Below are positions 7,818 to 16,287 of a stretch of 64,000 bases of DNA, piece by piece. Each line of letters begins with the position of its first letter. Position 1 is the stretch's first letter. The stretch covers positions 2,108,001-2,172,000 of the forward strand of contig NZ_AP024276.1 in assembly GCF_021654455.1 (NCBI RefSeq), in the 5' to 3' direction. Both the position numbers and the translations under genes were made by a program. Below the pieces are notes generated by a model. That model was not told the DNA's origin and searched no databases. It worked only from the letters and a program-made list of their open reading frames with translations. This stretch comes from Streptococcus parasuis. Lineage in GTDB: Bacteria; Bacillota; Bacilli; Lactobacillales; Streptococcaceae.

Positions 7818-10800
7818 CTAGGGCGCACCTCCTTGATACTTTCTGTACAGATGAACCAAGAGACCAATCATAGTGACCATTGAGGCAACCAATCCAAAGA
7901 TAGCAACCTTCTCCGGTCCTATGCCTCCCGTTTCAGGAAGCACATAGGCTTGTTGGGCTTGATTGACAAGTGTGATGTCTCCTGAAGAAACTGCGTTGTC
8001 TTTGGTTACATCATAAGATACGTCATACCCTTCTATTGGGTCCTCTGTTACATAGTATCTATAGTAGGTGATGGCACCTGTTGAGTCTTTGGTCTGGGTT
8101 GGTACATTATCCAAAGACAAGGTCCAGATATCTGAGCCCGATGGAGTCATCTGATAACGACCATAGCGAGATTCAGAAAGAATCTTCCCAGCATCATCTA
8201 CCTTAACCTGCATGAGGTTAACATCGATAGAACCTGAGGAACGTGTTGTCTGATGACCATTAGCATCTAACCACTTCTTGTTAATAGTAATTGTGGTTGA
8301 GGATGGAAGCGGATCGTTTTCGACGTATTCATTGGCAGACCGTTGTGATAAATCTATCACCTCTTCTCCAAAAGGAGGAGGATTTTTAGTTATTCCTGTA
8401 TCAGAATATTGGAAGTAATATTTATTCGGCGATTCTGAGAGTTGGTAGCCACTTGGCGCCTTGGTTTCCATGATATAGTATACGGTATCGTAGTCGAGTG
8501 CAGCAATATTTTCACTGGCATTTCGTCCATCACGGAAGATTGCTAAGGTTCCTTTGGCACCTGTCGTGTAGCTGGCCATCTTCTTATTGGTACCGTACTC
8601 ATAAACTGTGAAAACCGCACCAGGTAAGGTGTATCCATAGTTTCCTGTCATTACTTTTGTAATGTTGTAGGCTGTTTCAAAACTGACAGAAGCCGTCTGA
8701 ATTCTTGTAGTGGTTGCTGTAGAGTCTGAGCTATTGCCAGCATTACTATCAGCGAGTTCGTATATCCTAGCTGAATTGGACACATTGATAGCTATATTTT
8801 GCCTTGGATCAGTTACTTTATTGGCAGAAAATTGATAGCTGTACTTAAGGGTGTAGGCCTGACCATCTGGAACAATGACCTTGAGGACAATTTGATTTTC
8901 CCCTGTACCATCACTCTTTGTCCGTATGGTGTAGGTTGTCCATGAATATTGGCTCTTGTCTACAACTTGGTTGTTCGAGTCAACCAAAGTAATAGAATCC
9001 GCTAAAAGCTGATAAGCAATTCCAGTATTGACATCTCCAGTGTATTTAAAGACATCAATGATTGTTAGACTGTCACTATTTGTCACTAAATCCTGTGCTT
9101 TAGGGTTAATAGTCAAACTATAGTCAACTGTTTTCTTGTCATTGTCCCAAACACCGTCTTTTGAAATCTTTTTAGATGGTTCAACTGTGATGTTCTGAGT
9201 GTGTCCGTCCGAGCCTGACTCTTCTCCATTTATTGTAACTGAAGCGTTGTTGGTCAGTGGATAGGTAGCACTCTGACTGACTGGAACCTCTCCCTTGTAG
9301 CGGAAGGTATAAACAAAATAGAAATATGTTTTACCTTGAATCACCGAACTTAGGTTTTGACCATTTAGTGCTGTTGCTGTCGTGACAATTTGCCCATTAG
9401 AATTTACTTTTCCTGAAATGGTCAAATCATTACTCATATCCCATGTATTGTTCTTAGAAATTGCTCCATTCGCTATCGCGGCTGTAACTCTGTAATCAAT
9501 ATTTCCGTATTCAACAGATACCAACTCCAGACCTTCTGGAGGTGTGTCCGTTACAGTTAGAGTTGTGTCAGTACTACTGAGTTCTACTTTGACCGCCCAT
9601 TTAATATAGGCGTTGCCATTATCGACAGCACTCTCCGCAATGATATGGCTGGTCGTACTGGCATTGAAATCATTTGCCGAACCGTTCCAAGAAATCGTAT
9701 TACCATCCATCTTAGTCAATTTCCCTGACAAGGATTTATAGTCATAGCTCTGACTACTAGTATGGCTTCCTGAAACAACTGTATTCATAAATTTCTTGGT
9801 GCTTGTGGCATCTATGGTGGACTGGTAGGCCAGATTGAGATTCACACTGCTGGTAAAGTCTTTCAAGAGGGTGATTCGAATCTTGTAATACTTGTTTCCA
9901 ACTAATGTAAGGCTTTGGTCGATATAATTTGAATTCCAATCTCCTATTGTCGCAGCTTCGAGGGTGAAATTTCCAGCTCCGAAAATCTTGGTCAGATTGT
10001 TGTATAAGCTGGTTATCTGATTCTTGGTAAAGTAATGGTTTTGAATGTCGCCACCATCCTTACCATTCAGTGTGTCTGTAAAGACTGTCCCTGCAGGCAA
10101 GACTTGACTTTTCGGCATGGTAATCGCCAGATTCCAGTTTAAGAGCTGACTTAAGTCATTGTCTGTCCCTTCAACTGTGGTAAGGGTCTTATCAATGTCT
10201 CCTGAGTTGATTGGTACTTCCGCTGTTGTAGGCGCCTTATAACCACTTGGTGAAGTCAAAATAGCCGTGTTGGTGACGCTGTTCCCTGCCCAGGTCATCT
10301 TATCACTACTCACCCTTGTTTTATAGACAAATTCATAGGTCTTATTATTGGTCGTGCTCCCTGAGAGAGCATTAAAGGTGATGACATTGCCATTTCGTGT
10401 CCAACCTTCTCCGCTAGTCGGTAAATTCAAGGCTTCACTGAACATCGGATCAGTCAGGGTTGCACCTGCAATATTGACTTGACTCGTATTCACCCTTAGG
10501 GTCCAAGTGATCAGCCCTGTTGCATCATCATAAGTTCCTGATTTAGCAGATTGGTAGTTCCCGACGGTTGTATTGTTGTTGGTACTGCTATTGGGGATGT
10601 TTGGGGTCGTGGTTGTCGCCTGGTTGTTTATCCACGTTCCAGACCCAGCCGTATAATTACTGATACGGTAGGTATAGGTGACCAGATACCTCTGATTTGC
10701 CGCTAATCGAGGCAGGGTCATCTCAAAGGTCTTTTTGTCTGACGAAATGCTAGGAGTAACTGGAATGGAGGTGTTATTCGTGTAACCTGTCTGTCGGATT

Positions 10801-12320
10801 ACAGAGTCAATGGTCAGGGAATCAACTGTTACCCCTGATGCACTAAGAACATCGCTCAGTTTAATACTGTCATTCGTACCATTATTTGACTTCACCTCTA
10901 TTTGATATTTGACAATCGCAACATTCCCCTCATAGCTTATAGGGTTGACCGATTTCGATACCGAAACATCCTTTTGAGGCGGTTGGCTAGTCGAGGTGCT
11001 GGTGCTCGTTGAAGTCGAGGTGCTGGTTGATGTACTGGTACTTGTTGGCGTCGTATCTGGAATTGTATCAATAGAGGATGACGGAATGGTCAAAGCAGCA
11101 TTGTCTCCGAAAATAAAGTTGTAATTATTATTCAAATCCCTATTTGCGGTTGTTGAAGTCATAAAGTAACTTAAGCTTACAGCACCTTTTGCATCCGCAG
11201 TAAGGTTATTGAAATAATCTTTATCAAATTCAAAGACGAGATAGGCATTGCCACTGCTATCCTTCTTGAAACTATAGGTAAATTGCTTAATTCCATCTTT
11301 ATAGATTGGATAAGGCGTATCAAACTGTAATTCTGATGTATCAATCCCTGTGTTCGTTGGTAACTTCAAGGCATAGTTCAAGGTTTGAGCCAAGTTAGTC
11401 TGATTGATTGAAAAATCTATTTTAATTGTGGAATCCAGTATTTTGGTTGCTTCTTTGTAGGTAGATCGTCCTTGTGCTGTAATTTTCGGCGAGAAGATAT
11501 CAATACTTTGATAGGTGACATTTCCCAAGGTATAGGTTGAAAAACTATCCGATTTGAAGGATACTTCTGTCACATTTTCGGACTTGTCCTGATCAATTAC
11601 TGTCGCGGTTTCAGTTGTTAAATCCTCCACCTGATCCATATTATTATTGATAAAGTGGTAGAGTCTCCAACCTTCTTGTATCTCAGATGAAGCTAGGGCA
11701 TTTTTAAAGTTGATAGAAACGGACACTTCTTTTGAAGGTTCGATTTCCACTCCAGCTGCATTAATAAAGGAAATATCGTAAGAATAGGACTCTATCAAGC
11801 TTTGCTTGTTTTCCTTCAAGACATCATTGAGTTTGTCTTCAATTTTTCTGGTGTCCGCAATGGGTGTAACTCGTAGTGAAACTGACTCATTGAAAGTTTC
11901 AGCTTCATAGGAAACCTTCACAATGACATTGTCCGCCTCCACTTCAAATTGACCAGCTTGATTGCCTGTCGGTTGTGGGGCGCTTTCTTGAGTTACGCTA
12001 CTTTGTGGTGTTTCCGTCTCTTCTGTAGTTGTAGAAGGGCTGGTTGTTTCTGGTGGTGACTCAATCGTCACTTCTTGCGGTGATAGAGAAGATTCTATGG
12101 TTTCTGTGACAGAAGTCTCCGTCTCTGACAATGCAGTCTGAGTTTCCTGCTGAATGACCTTGCTGTCTGAATTCCCTGTTAGGGTCAGCGCCGGCAAAAT
12201 CAAAACATAGGTAGTACAGAACACAACGATAATAGATAGGGCTAAACCAATTTTCTCCCACAGTCTATCTCTGACGCGTTCTCTAACCAGATTGGCTAAT
12301 GCTTCAAGTAGGGCTCTCAT
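7818..12320 (-). CDS. sfp2: Large ancillary pilin / putative tip adhesin
   Basis: A 1500-residue surface protein, intact in this window. The N terminus is a long charged helix (MRALLEALANLVRERVRDR) before a hydrophobic signal segment (about 27-46), then an S/T/E/P-rich stretch to about residue 120. A Thr-Ser dipeptide run (roughly 422-445, bases 10990-11055) separates an N-terminal module from a series of beta-rich repeats like isopeptide-forming adhesin domains. Near the C terminus come a SpaA-type domain with E-box METKAPSGY and a Cna-B domain ending VTEDPIEGYDVSY. The anchor LPETG is at 1461-1465. Published work reports an early nonsense mutation in this gene in some serotype 2 strains; none is present here, so the ancillary subunit should be made. 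Confidence 0.9.
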   Translation of the reverse strand: MRALLEALANLVRERVRDRLWEKIGLALSIIVVFCTTYVLILPALTLTGNSDSKVIQQETQTALSETETSVTETIESSLSPQEVTIESPPETTSPSTTTEETETPQSSVTQESAPQPTGNQAGQFEVEADNVIVKVSYEAETFNESVSLRVTPIADTRKIEDKLNDVLKENKQSLIESYSYDISFINAAGVEIEPSKEVSVSINFKNALASSEIQEGWRLYHFINNNMDQVEDLTTETATVIDQDKSENVTEVSFKSDSFSTYTLGNVTYQSIDIFSPKITAQGRSTYKEATKILDSTIKIDFSINQTNLAQTLNYALKLPTNTGIDTSELQFDTPYPIYKDGIKQFTYSFKKDSSGNAYLVFEFDKDYFNNLTADAKGAVSLSYFMTSTTANRDLNNNYNFIFGDNAALTIPSSSIDTIPDTTPTSTSTSTSTSTSTSTSTSTSQPPQKDVSVSKSVNPISYEGNVAIVKYQIEVKSNNGTNDSIKLSDVLSASGVTVDSLTIDSVIRQTGYTNNTSIPVTPSISSDKKTFEMTLPRLAANQRYLVTYTYRISNYTAGSGTWINNQATTTTPNIPNSSTNNNTTVGNYQSAKSGTYDDATGLITWTLRVNTSQVNIAGATLTDPMFSEALNLPTSGEGWTRNGNVITFNALSGSTTNNKTYEFVYKTRVSSDKMTWAGNSVTNTAILTSPSGYKAPTTAEVPINSGDIDKTLTTVEGTDNDLSQLLNWNLAITMPKSQVLPAGTVFTDTLNGKDGGDIQNHYFTKNQITSLYNNLTKIFGAGNFTLEAATIGDWNSNYIDQSLTLVGNKYYKIRITLLKDFTSSVNLNLAYQSTIDATSTKKFMNTVVSGSHTSSQSYDYKSLSGKLTKMDGNTISWNGSANDFNASTTSHIIAESAVDNGNAYIKWAVKVELSSTDTTLTVTDTPPEGLELVSVEYGNIDYRVTAAIANGAISKNNTWDMSNDLTISGKVNSNGQIVTTATALNGQNLSSVIQGKTYFYFVYTFRYKGEVPVSQSATYPLTNNASVTINGEESGSDGHTQNITVEPSKKISKDGVWDNDKKTVDYSLTINPKAQDLVTNSDSLTIIDVFKYTGDVNTGIAYQLLADSITLVDSNNQVVDKSQYSWTTYTIRTKSDGTGENQIVLKVIVPDGQAYTLKYSYQFSANKVTDPRQNIAINVSNSARIYELADSNAGNSSDSTATTTRIQTASVSFETAYNITKVMTGNYGYTLPGAVFTVYEYGTNKKMASYTTGAKGTLAIFRDGRNASENIAALDYDTVYYIMETKAPSGYQLSESPNKYYFQYSDTGITKNPPPFGEEVIDLSQRSANEYVENDPLPSSTTITINKKWLDANGHQTTRSSGSIDVNLMQVKVDDAGKILSESRYGRYQMTPSGSDIWTLSLDNVPTQTKDSTGAITYYRYYVTEDPIEGYDVSYDVTKDNAVSSGDITLVNQAQQAYVLPETGGIGPEKVAIFGLVASMVTMIGLLVHLYRKYQGGAP

Positions 12321-12397
12321 GCCAACTTCAATCTCCTTTCCAACTTTTTCTTTTTCATTTATTCTTTTTCATCTATTTTTGCTGTACATAAAAGGAT

Positions 12398-13009
12398 TTA
12401 TTCTATCCAAGTGATTCGGTTTAAAGGCCAAATTCGTAAGGTAAGTTTCCCTACAATTTGTTCCGTACCTACAGTTCCGACAGCGGTATTGCGTGAGTCA
12501 ATCGATACACTTCTGTGATCTCCCATCACGAAATATTTCCCATCAGGAACTTGGTAGGGTAGTTCAATATTGGTATCGCCATATGCTTTCTCGCCATCAG
12601 AAAGATAGGGCTCATCGATGACTTCTCCATCCACACTGACATTTCCATCTTCATCAATATCGACCCATTGTCCAGAAGTTGCGATGACACGTTTTACCAG
12701 CACTTTATTGTTGTAATAGAATGCAATGACGTCGCCACTCTCTAATTGATTATCATTTACAGAAACGACTAAATCTCCTGCCTCCAGCAAGGGAGTCATG
12801 GATTTTCCATAAATTTGTAAGACAGGCAACCAGATGGTCGCAACCAAGACAGCAACGGCCGCAACAGCCAGTAAAGTATAAATCGTTCCCTTAAGGGTCT
12901 TAAAATAGCGGTCTCGATATTTTACTCTGTTCAACTCTTTTGACAAGATGGCTGAACTGGGTAAATCCTCTCGTTTAACAGGCTCTTTCTTCCATGGAAA
13001 TTCTTGCAC
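12398..13009 (-). CDS. sipF: Pilus-associated signal peptidase I
   Basis: A 203-residue type I signal peptidase. The start is a GTG at 13009, nine bases after GGAG and three bases past the preceding stop. About 40 cytoplasmic residues precede one membrane segment (41-60). The catalytic Ser70 (GKSMTP), general-base Lys106 (LVKRVIA) and the box GDHRSVSIDSR are all present, so it should be active, unlike some pilus SipA proteins that have lost the dyad. It probably cleaves the Sfp signal peptides or helps pilus assembly. Confidence 0.92.
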   Translation of the reverse strand: MQEFPWKKEPVKREDLPSSAILSKELNRVKYRDRYFKTLKGTIYTLLAVAAVAVLVATIWLPVLQIYGKSMTPLLEAGDLVVSVNDNQLESGDVIAFYYNNKVLVKRVIATSGQWVDIDEDGNVSVDGEVIDEPYLSDGEKAYGDTNIELPYQVPDGKYFVMGDHRSVSIDSRNTAVGTVGTEQIVGKLTLRIWPLNRITWIE

Positions 13010-13012
13010 GGT

Positions 13013-13288
13013 TTATTGCTCCTCATTTTCTAGAACGGACTTATCTGCCAAACGTTTGACACTTGCAAGGTACTGATCTGCTGTTTGCTGAGCCGTTTCA
13101 AATATGCGGTTTAGCTGAAGCGCAGCCTCTGCAATTGAGCCCGCATTTTCTAAAATGATTTGCTTGTCTTCCAATTTTTCCTGCAAGTCAGCTACTTGAG
13201 CTTCCAAGGTTTCAATTCTTTCAGCCTGGGAAACCAAGAGCTCCAATAAATCGGTACGTCTTAATTTTCTCAGTTGCTTTTCATCCAT
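13013..13288 (-). CDS. Small coiled-coil protein heading the srtF operon
   Basis: A 91-residue, charged, wholly helical protein without signal or membrane segment. Residues 12-50 have heptad-like spacing (LLVSQAERIETLEAQVADL), predicting a coiled coil. It ends three bases before the sipF start, so the two are co-transcribed and probably coupled. I do not recognise a named family; similar short coiled-coil proteins accompany surface-protein loci in Firmicutes. The ribosome site before 13288 is weak (AGGG about 13 bases away). A cytosolic partner of the secretion or pilus machinery is a guess. Confidence 0.75.
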   Translation of the reverse strand: MDEKQLRKLRRTDLLELLVSQAERIETLEAQVADLQEKLEDKQIILENAGSIAEAALQLNRIFETAQQTADQYLASVKRLADKSVLENEEQ

Positions 13289-14026
13289 AATTCAATAATT
13301 TCCCTAATTAAAAATAAAGTTTGTGTCAATAAATTTCTTATATGTTATTTTTCATACAAAAAGCATTATGTCTAGCTCTATATTTGCATATATTTTTTTA
13401 CCACAATGATCATCTGTGTAACATTGGCCATCTTTTTATCATGAAAGCAAGCAGATTGCATATTTAGAATGGTATGCACTAATGTTAGAAATAAAATTTA
13501 TAATTGCTAAAAAAAAAAAGCATTTTCAGAATTATAACCCAACTTCAGATTTTTATCAAACAATTATGCTCTCCAAATTGAATCTGTGCTGTCACAAACT
13601 CGTTATCGTGTTCATTCCATTTATTCATCCAGCTAACCTCTCCTAACTCTAATTGACTTAACCCACTAAATGTTTGACATATTATTTTGTAGACCTTCTC
13701 AAACGGACTAGCCTTACTGGACTATTTTTAATGAATTAGATATATATATAGCTGTTTCCATACTAATTTGCAGAGAGAAGTTTGTCTAGATATAAATTTG
13801 AATTTTACTGTTTTTTGATTGCTTTTTCATTTATATATTTAACGACTTTTACTCATTTAAAAACAGCACCTTGACGATTATACCCTATAACGTATTTTAT
13901 TTGCAAGTATTTTAACTCAAAAAGCATAAATTTTTTATGATTTTTTCATATTTTTTACCATTTATTTACAATTTGCTTAGTTTTTTAATAAAAACCATAT
14001 GCGATCTCTCATCCCTTCCAGCAATT
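13289..14026. other. AT-rich spacer upstream of the pilus operon
   Basis: About 740 bases with very high A/T content and several homopolymer runs. It should contain the srtF operon promoter; a TTGACA-like hexamer (minus strand, 13324-13329) is present but its -10 partner is unclear. Apart from the fragment at 13545-13721 I see nothing gene-like. Confidence 0.6.
13545..13721 (-). pseudogene. Possible gene fragment or 27-codon ORF
   Basis: One minus-strand frame stays open for 58 codons and reads like real protein (SPFEKVYKII, LSQLELGEVSWMNKWNEH), bounded by stops at both ends, in a spacer where random frames are full of stops. The only ATG (13628) would give 27 residues and does follow AGAGG at eight bases. 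I favour a decayed fragment of a lost gene. I do not recognise the family. Confidence 0.3.
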
Positions 14027-14029
14027 ATT

Positions 14030-14074
14030 AAAAAAAAAAAACCAGCTCCCATCTGAGTGAGGGAGTGACTGGTT
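14030..14074 (-). terminator. Terminator of the nrd operon
   Basis: A hairpin with AACCAG/CTGGTT and CTCCC/GGGAG arms and a small bulge. On the minus strand it is followed by an uninterrupted T run (the A run at 14030-14040). It sits about 50 bases past the nrdG stop. Confidence 0.85.
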
Positions 14075-14123
14075 GTGAGTTCTGATTTTTCGTGTTTCTT
14101 ATCGCCATTTTAATCTATGGTTT

Positions 14124-14687
14124 TCATCCATTATCTTTCAGTTTATCCCATAGTTGAAGGCAATTGGTTTTTAGGGACTGTTGGACATCAATAATCCGTT
14201 GGTTGGATGAACCACGAAACTGCAGCATAAGATTGCGTTTGGTTCGATCATACCGGCCATCTACTAGGATATCCAAATACGAGAGCAACTCCAACTTGTC
14301 TGGAGTTTCCAGCATCAATTCTTCCCATGTGTAGCCTGTCCAAGACCAGATATCCTTTTCGGGTAATTCATTCCGAATGCGCTTGACCAAGGGTAAGACC
14401 GTCCCGGTATTGAGAAAGGGTTCTCCTCCGAGAAGGGTCAATCCCTGTACGTAGGGCTGAGATAAGTCATCTATAATACGGTCTTCGAGTTCTTGGGTGT
14501 AGGGAATACCAGCCTTAAAAGACCAGGTTGCAACATTGTAGCAGCCTTCGCAATGGAACATGCATCCGCTGACGTATAGGGAACAGCGAACGCCTTCACC
14601 ATCCACAAAGTTAAAAGCCTTATAGTCGATAATGCGTCCTTGACTGAGTTCCTCACTTTTCCATTCTTGTGGTTTGGGATTGTTCAT
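14124..14687 (-). CDS. nrdG: Anaerobic ribonucleotide reductase activase
   Basis: A 187-residue radical SAM enzyme that makes the glycyl radical on NrdD. The cluster motif CMFHCEGC (Cys42, 46, 49) is clear and GGEP follows in LLGGEPF. Length fits NrdG. The start ATG overlaps by four bases the stop of a small upstream ORF (ATGA). It ends the operon that begins with nrdD about 6 kb upstream, and works in the cytosol under anaerobic conditions. Confidence 0.95.
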   Translation of the reverse strand: MNNPKPQEWKSEELSQGRIIDYKAFNFVDGEGVRCSLYVSGCMFHCEGCYNVATWSFKAGIPYTQELEDRIIDDLSQPYVQGLTLLGGEPFLNTGTVLPLVKRIRNELPEKDIWSWTGYTWEELMLETPDKLELLSYLDILVDGRYDRTKRNLMLQFRGSSNQRIIDVQQSLKTNCLQLWDKLKDNG

Positions 14688-14854
14688 ATCTGATACCTTG
14701 AGCAGGTGTAAAGGAAATCCATCCTCTGTAGGATAAACGAATGTCTGATGGTATTCCCCATACGGTTGCTTTGGTCAGCTCGAGTCATGGTGCCCGAACC
14801 GACTTTTATTCCTTTCCAATTTTGCTTTCGTGGCTTTTCTTTCTTACTTCCCAT
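14684..14854 (-). CDS. Small basic protein of 56 residues between GNAT and nrdG
   Basis: The frame starts MGSKKEKPRKQNWKGIKVGS. Its ATG overlaps the last codons of the acetyltransferase gene by 11 bases and its TGA overlaps the nrdG ATG by four. That fit at both ends is typical of coupled genes in an operon. The product is very basic at its N terminus, with no membrane segment. A longer start at 14887 exists but is less likely. I do not know a function; it could serve only to carry ribosomes to nrdG. Confidence 0.5.
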   Translation of the reverse strand: MGSKKEKPRKQNWKGIKVGSGTMTRADQSNRMGNTIRHSFILQRMDFLYTCSRYQI

Positions 14855-15362
14855 CAATCCAATAGCGTTCTGTCCCTTCGCGGACATCCTCTAGGACTCC
14901 ACCGCATGCCAGAATCGTTCTGCGACTGGCTTCGTTTTCTTGTGAGCAGGTCACTAGAATTCGGGAAATGTTTTTGGAAATAGCTTCCTGAAGACCTTGA
15001 TGTAGTTGCTTCTTGGCAAATCCTTTCCCCCGTTGGCTAGGGCGGATAGAATAACCAATATGGCCTCCCTTGTTGAGCAGGAAGTCATTGAGTCGCAGGC
15101 GTAGATTGAGAAAACCGACAGCTTGGCCCCTTTCATCAAATGAAACATACTGGATATAAGGGACAAAGCCCTCTGGCAAGTCCAGGCCAGCCTCAGCTAA
15201 TTGTAATTTCTCTAACCAATTTTCATACTCTTCACCCATCTGGTAGAAGCCACCATCCATGGCACTTTCTGCCTGCTTAAACTCAGCAATCATTTCCAAA
15301 ATCGTGGTTTTATCCGACAATGTCGGACGCCTCAAGGTTAATTTCGGTTGGGATATTGACAT
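14844..15362 (-). CDS. GNAT-family N-acetyltransferase
   Basis: A 172-residue acetyltransferase with the acetyl-CoA loop RPSQRGKGFAKK and a C-terminal NEASRRTILACGG segment (the Asn/Glu region of RimJ/RimL-like enzymes). A GNAT gene is normal between nrdD and nrdG in streptococci. It overlaps the upstream oxidoreductase gene by 53 bases. Substrate unknown. Confidence 0.88.
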   Translation of the reverse strand: MSISQPKLTLRRPTLSDKTTILEMIAEFKQAESAMDGGFYQMGEEYENWLEKLQLAEAGLDLPEGFVPYIQYVSFDERGQAVGFLNLRLRLNDFLLNKGGHIGYSIRPSQRGKGFAKKQLHQGLQEAISKNISRILVTCSQENEASRRTILACGGVLEDVREGTERYWIDGK

Positions 15363-16275
15363 GTAATTCTCCTATCTGGTGCTCAGCGTGTGCGATTTGA
15401 TGGCAAATCCAGTGGCTCAACAAACTGGATGTAGGATTGACTGGATTTTGCTTGGTAACCAAGGCATCTAAAAATGCATCCACCATGCTTTCAAACCCTC
15501 GTTTATACAAGGTGCTATCCCAAGATCCAAAACTTTCTAGTATTTCCTGGCCGGCCGTATACATGCGCAATTCTTCTAAGTTTTTTACCTGATAAGTGCC
15601 CTGAGGCGTCTGTACCTCCATGATCTCTCTACGGCTACCTGCTTGAAGATTCATTGAGGCAAGGACTGAAGTTTGCTTGCTTTGTAAGGTAACCAAAACC
15701 TGACTAAGCTGCCCATTTTCAAGATGATAACTATACGTAGCCGAAAGTGGCTGGTCATCCAGCAAATAAAGGGCTGTATCCAAGGGATGAATAAAAAGGT
15801 CAAATAGTTTGAACGTTCGACTTCCCACGTCATTGACTTCATTCTTCTCTACAATAATTCTTCGCTTATTGGGCTTACTTTTTAGATTTTGAATGGTGGG
15901 TGCGAAGCGACGGTTAAAACCTGCCATCAGCAAAACACCCTTGGATTGGGCTAATTGATATAGGGTTGCGGTGTGGTAAACATCCTCTGTCAATGGTTTG
16001 TCCATATAGACTGGGATTCCTTTTTCCAAGAACAGCTCTGCTATTTCCATATGGGCCTTTGTGGCAACATGGATCATGACCCCGTCTAAACCAAGGTTAA
16101 CCAACTCTTGAACCGAGGTGTAGGTTTGGCTGTGAGGCAAACTAGTCGCGATCTTGGTGAGAACTGATTGGTTGCGGGTAAATAGATGCCACTCAATTCC
16201 CGATAGCGTTCGCAAATATGGCAGATAGGCTTTTTGAAAAATACCACCCAGGCCAATAATTCCAATCTTTTTCAC
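15310..16275 (-). CDS. Gfo/Idh/MocA-family oxidoreductase
   Basis: A 321-residue NAD(P)-dependent oxidoreductase. The N-terminal Rossmann motif is GIIGLGGIFQKAY, and MDKPLTED carries the EKP-like lysine of the family (here D-K-P). C-terminal GFO/IDH domain present. Substrate not predictable, perhaps a sugar or inositol derivative. It starts 12 bases after the 5'-nucleotidase stop and overlaps the next gene by 53 bases, so it belongs to the nrdD-nrdG transcription unit. Confidence 0.9.
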   Translation of the reverse strand: MKKIGIIGLGGIFQKAYLPYLRTLSGIEWHLFTRNQSVLTKIATSLPHSQTYTSVQELVNLGLDGVMIHVATKAHMEIAELFLEKGIPVYMDKPLTEDVYHTATLYQLAQSKGVLLMAGFNRRFAPTIQNLKSKPNKRRIIVEKNEVNDVGSRTFKLFDLFIHPLDTALYLLDDQPLSATYSYHLENGQLSQVLVTLQSKQTSVLASMNLQAGSRREIMEVQTPQGTYQVKNLEELRMYTAGQEILESFGSWDSTLYKRGFESMVDAFLDALVTKQNPVNPTSSLLSHWICHQIAHAEHQIGELHVNIPTEINLEASDIVG

Positions 16276-16287
16276 GAAAATTTCCTC

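Noticed and set aside
10990..11055. Short-period repeat that could suggest a CRISPR or VNTR locus
   Set aside because: It encodes the Thr-Ser run of Sfp2 in frame; there are no spacers.
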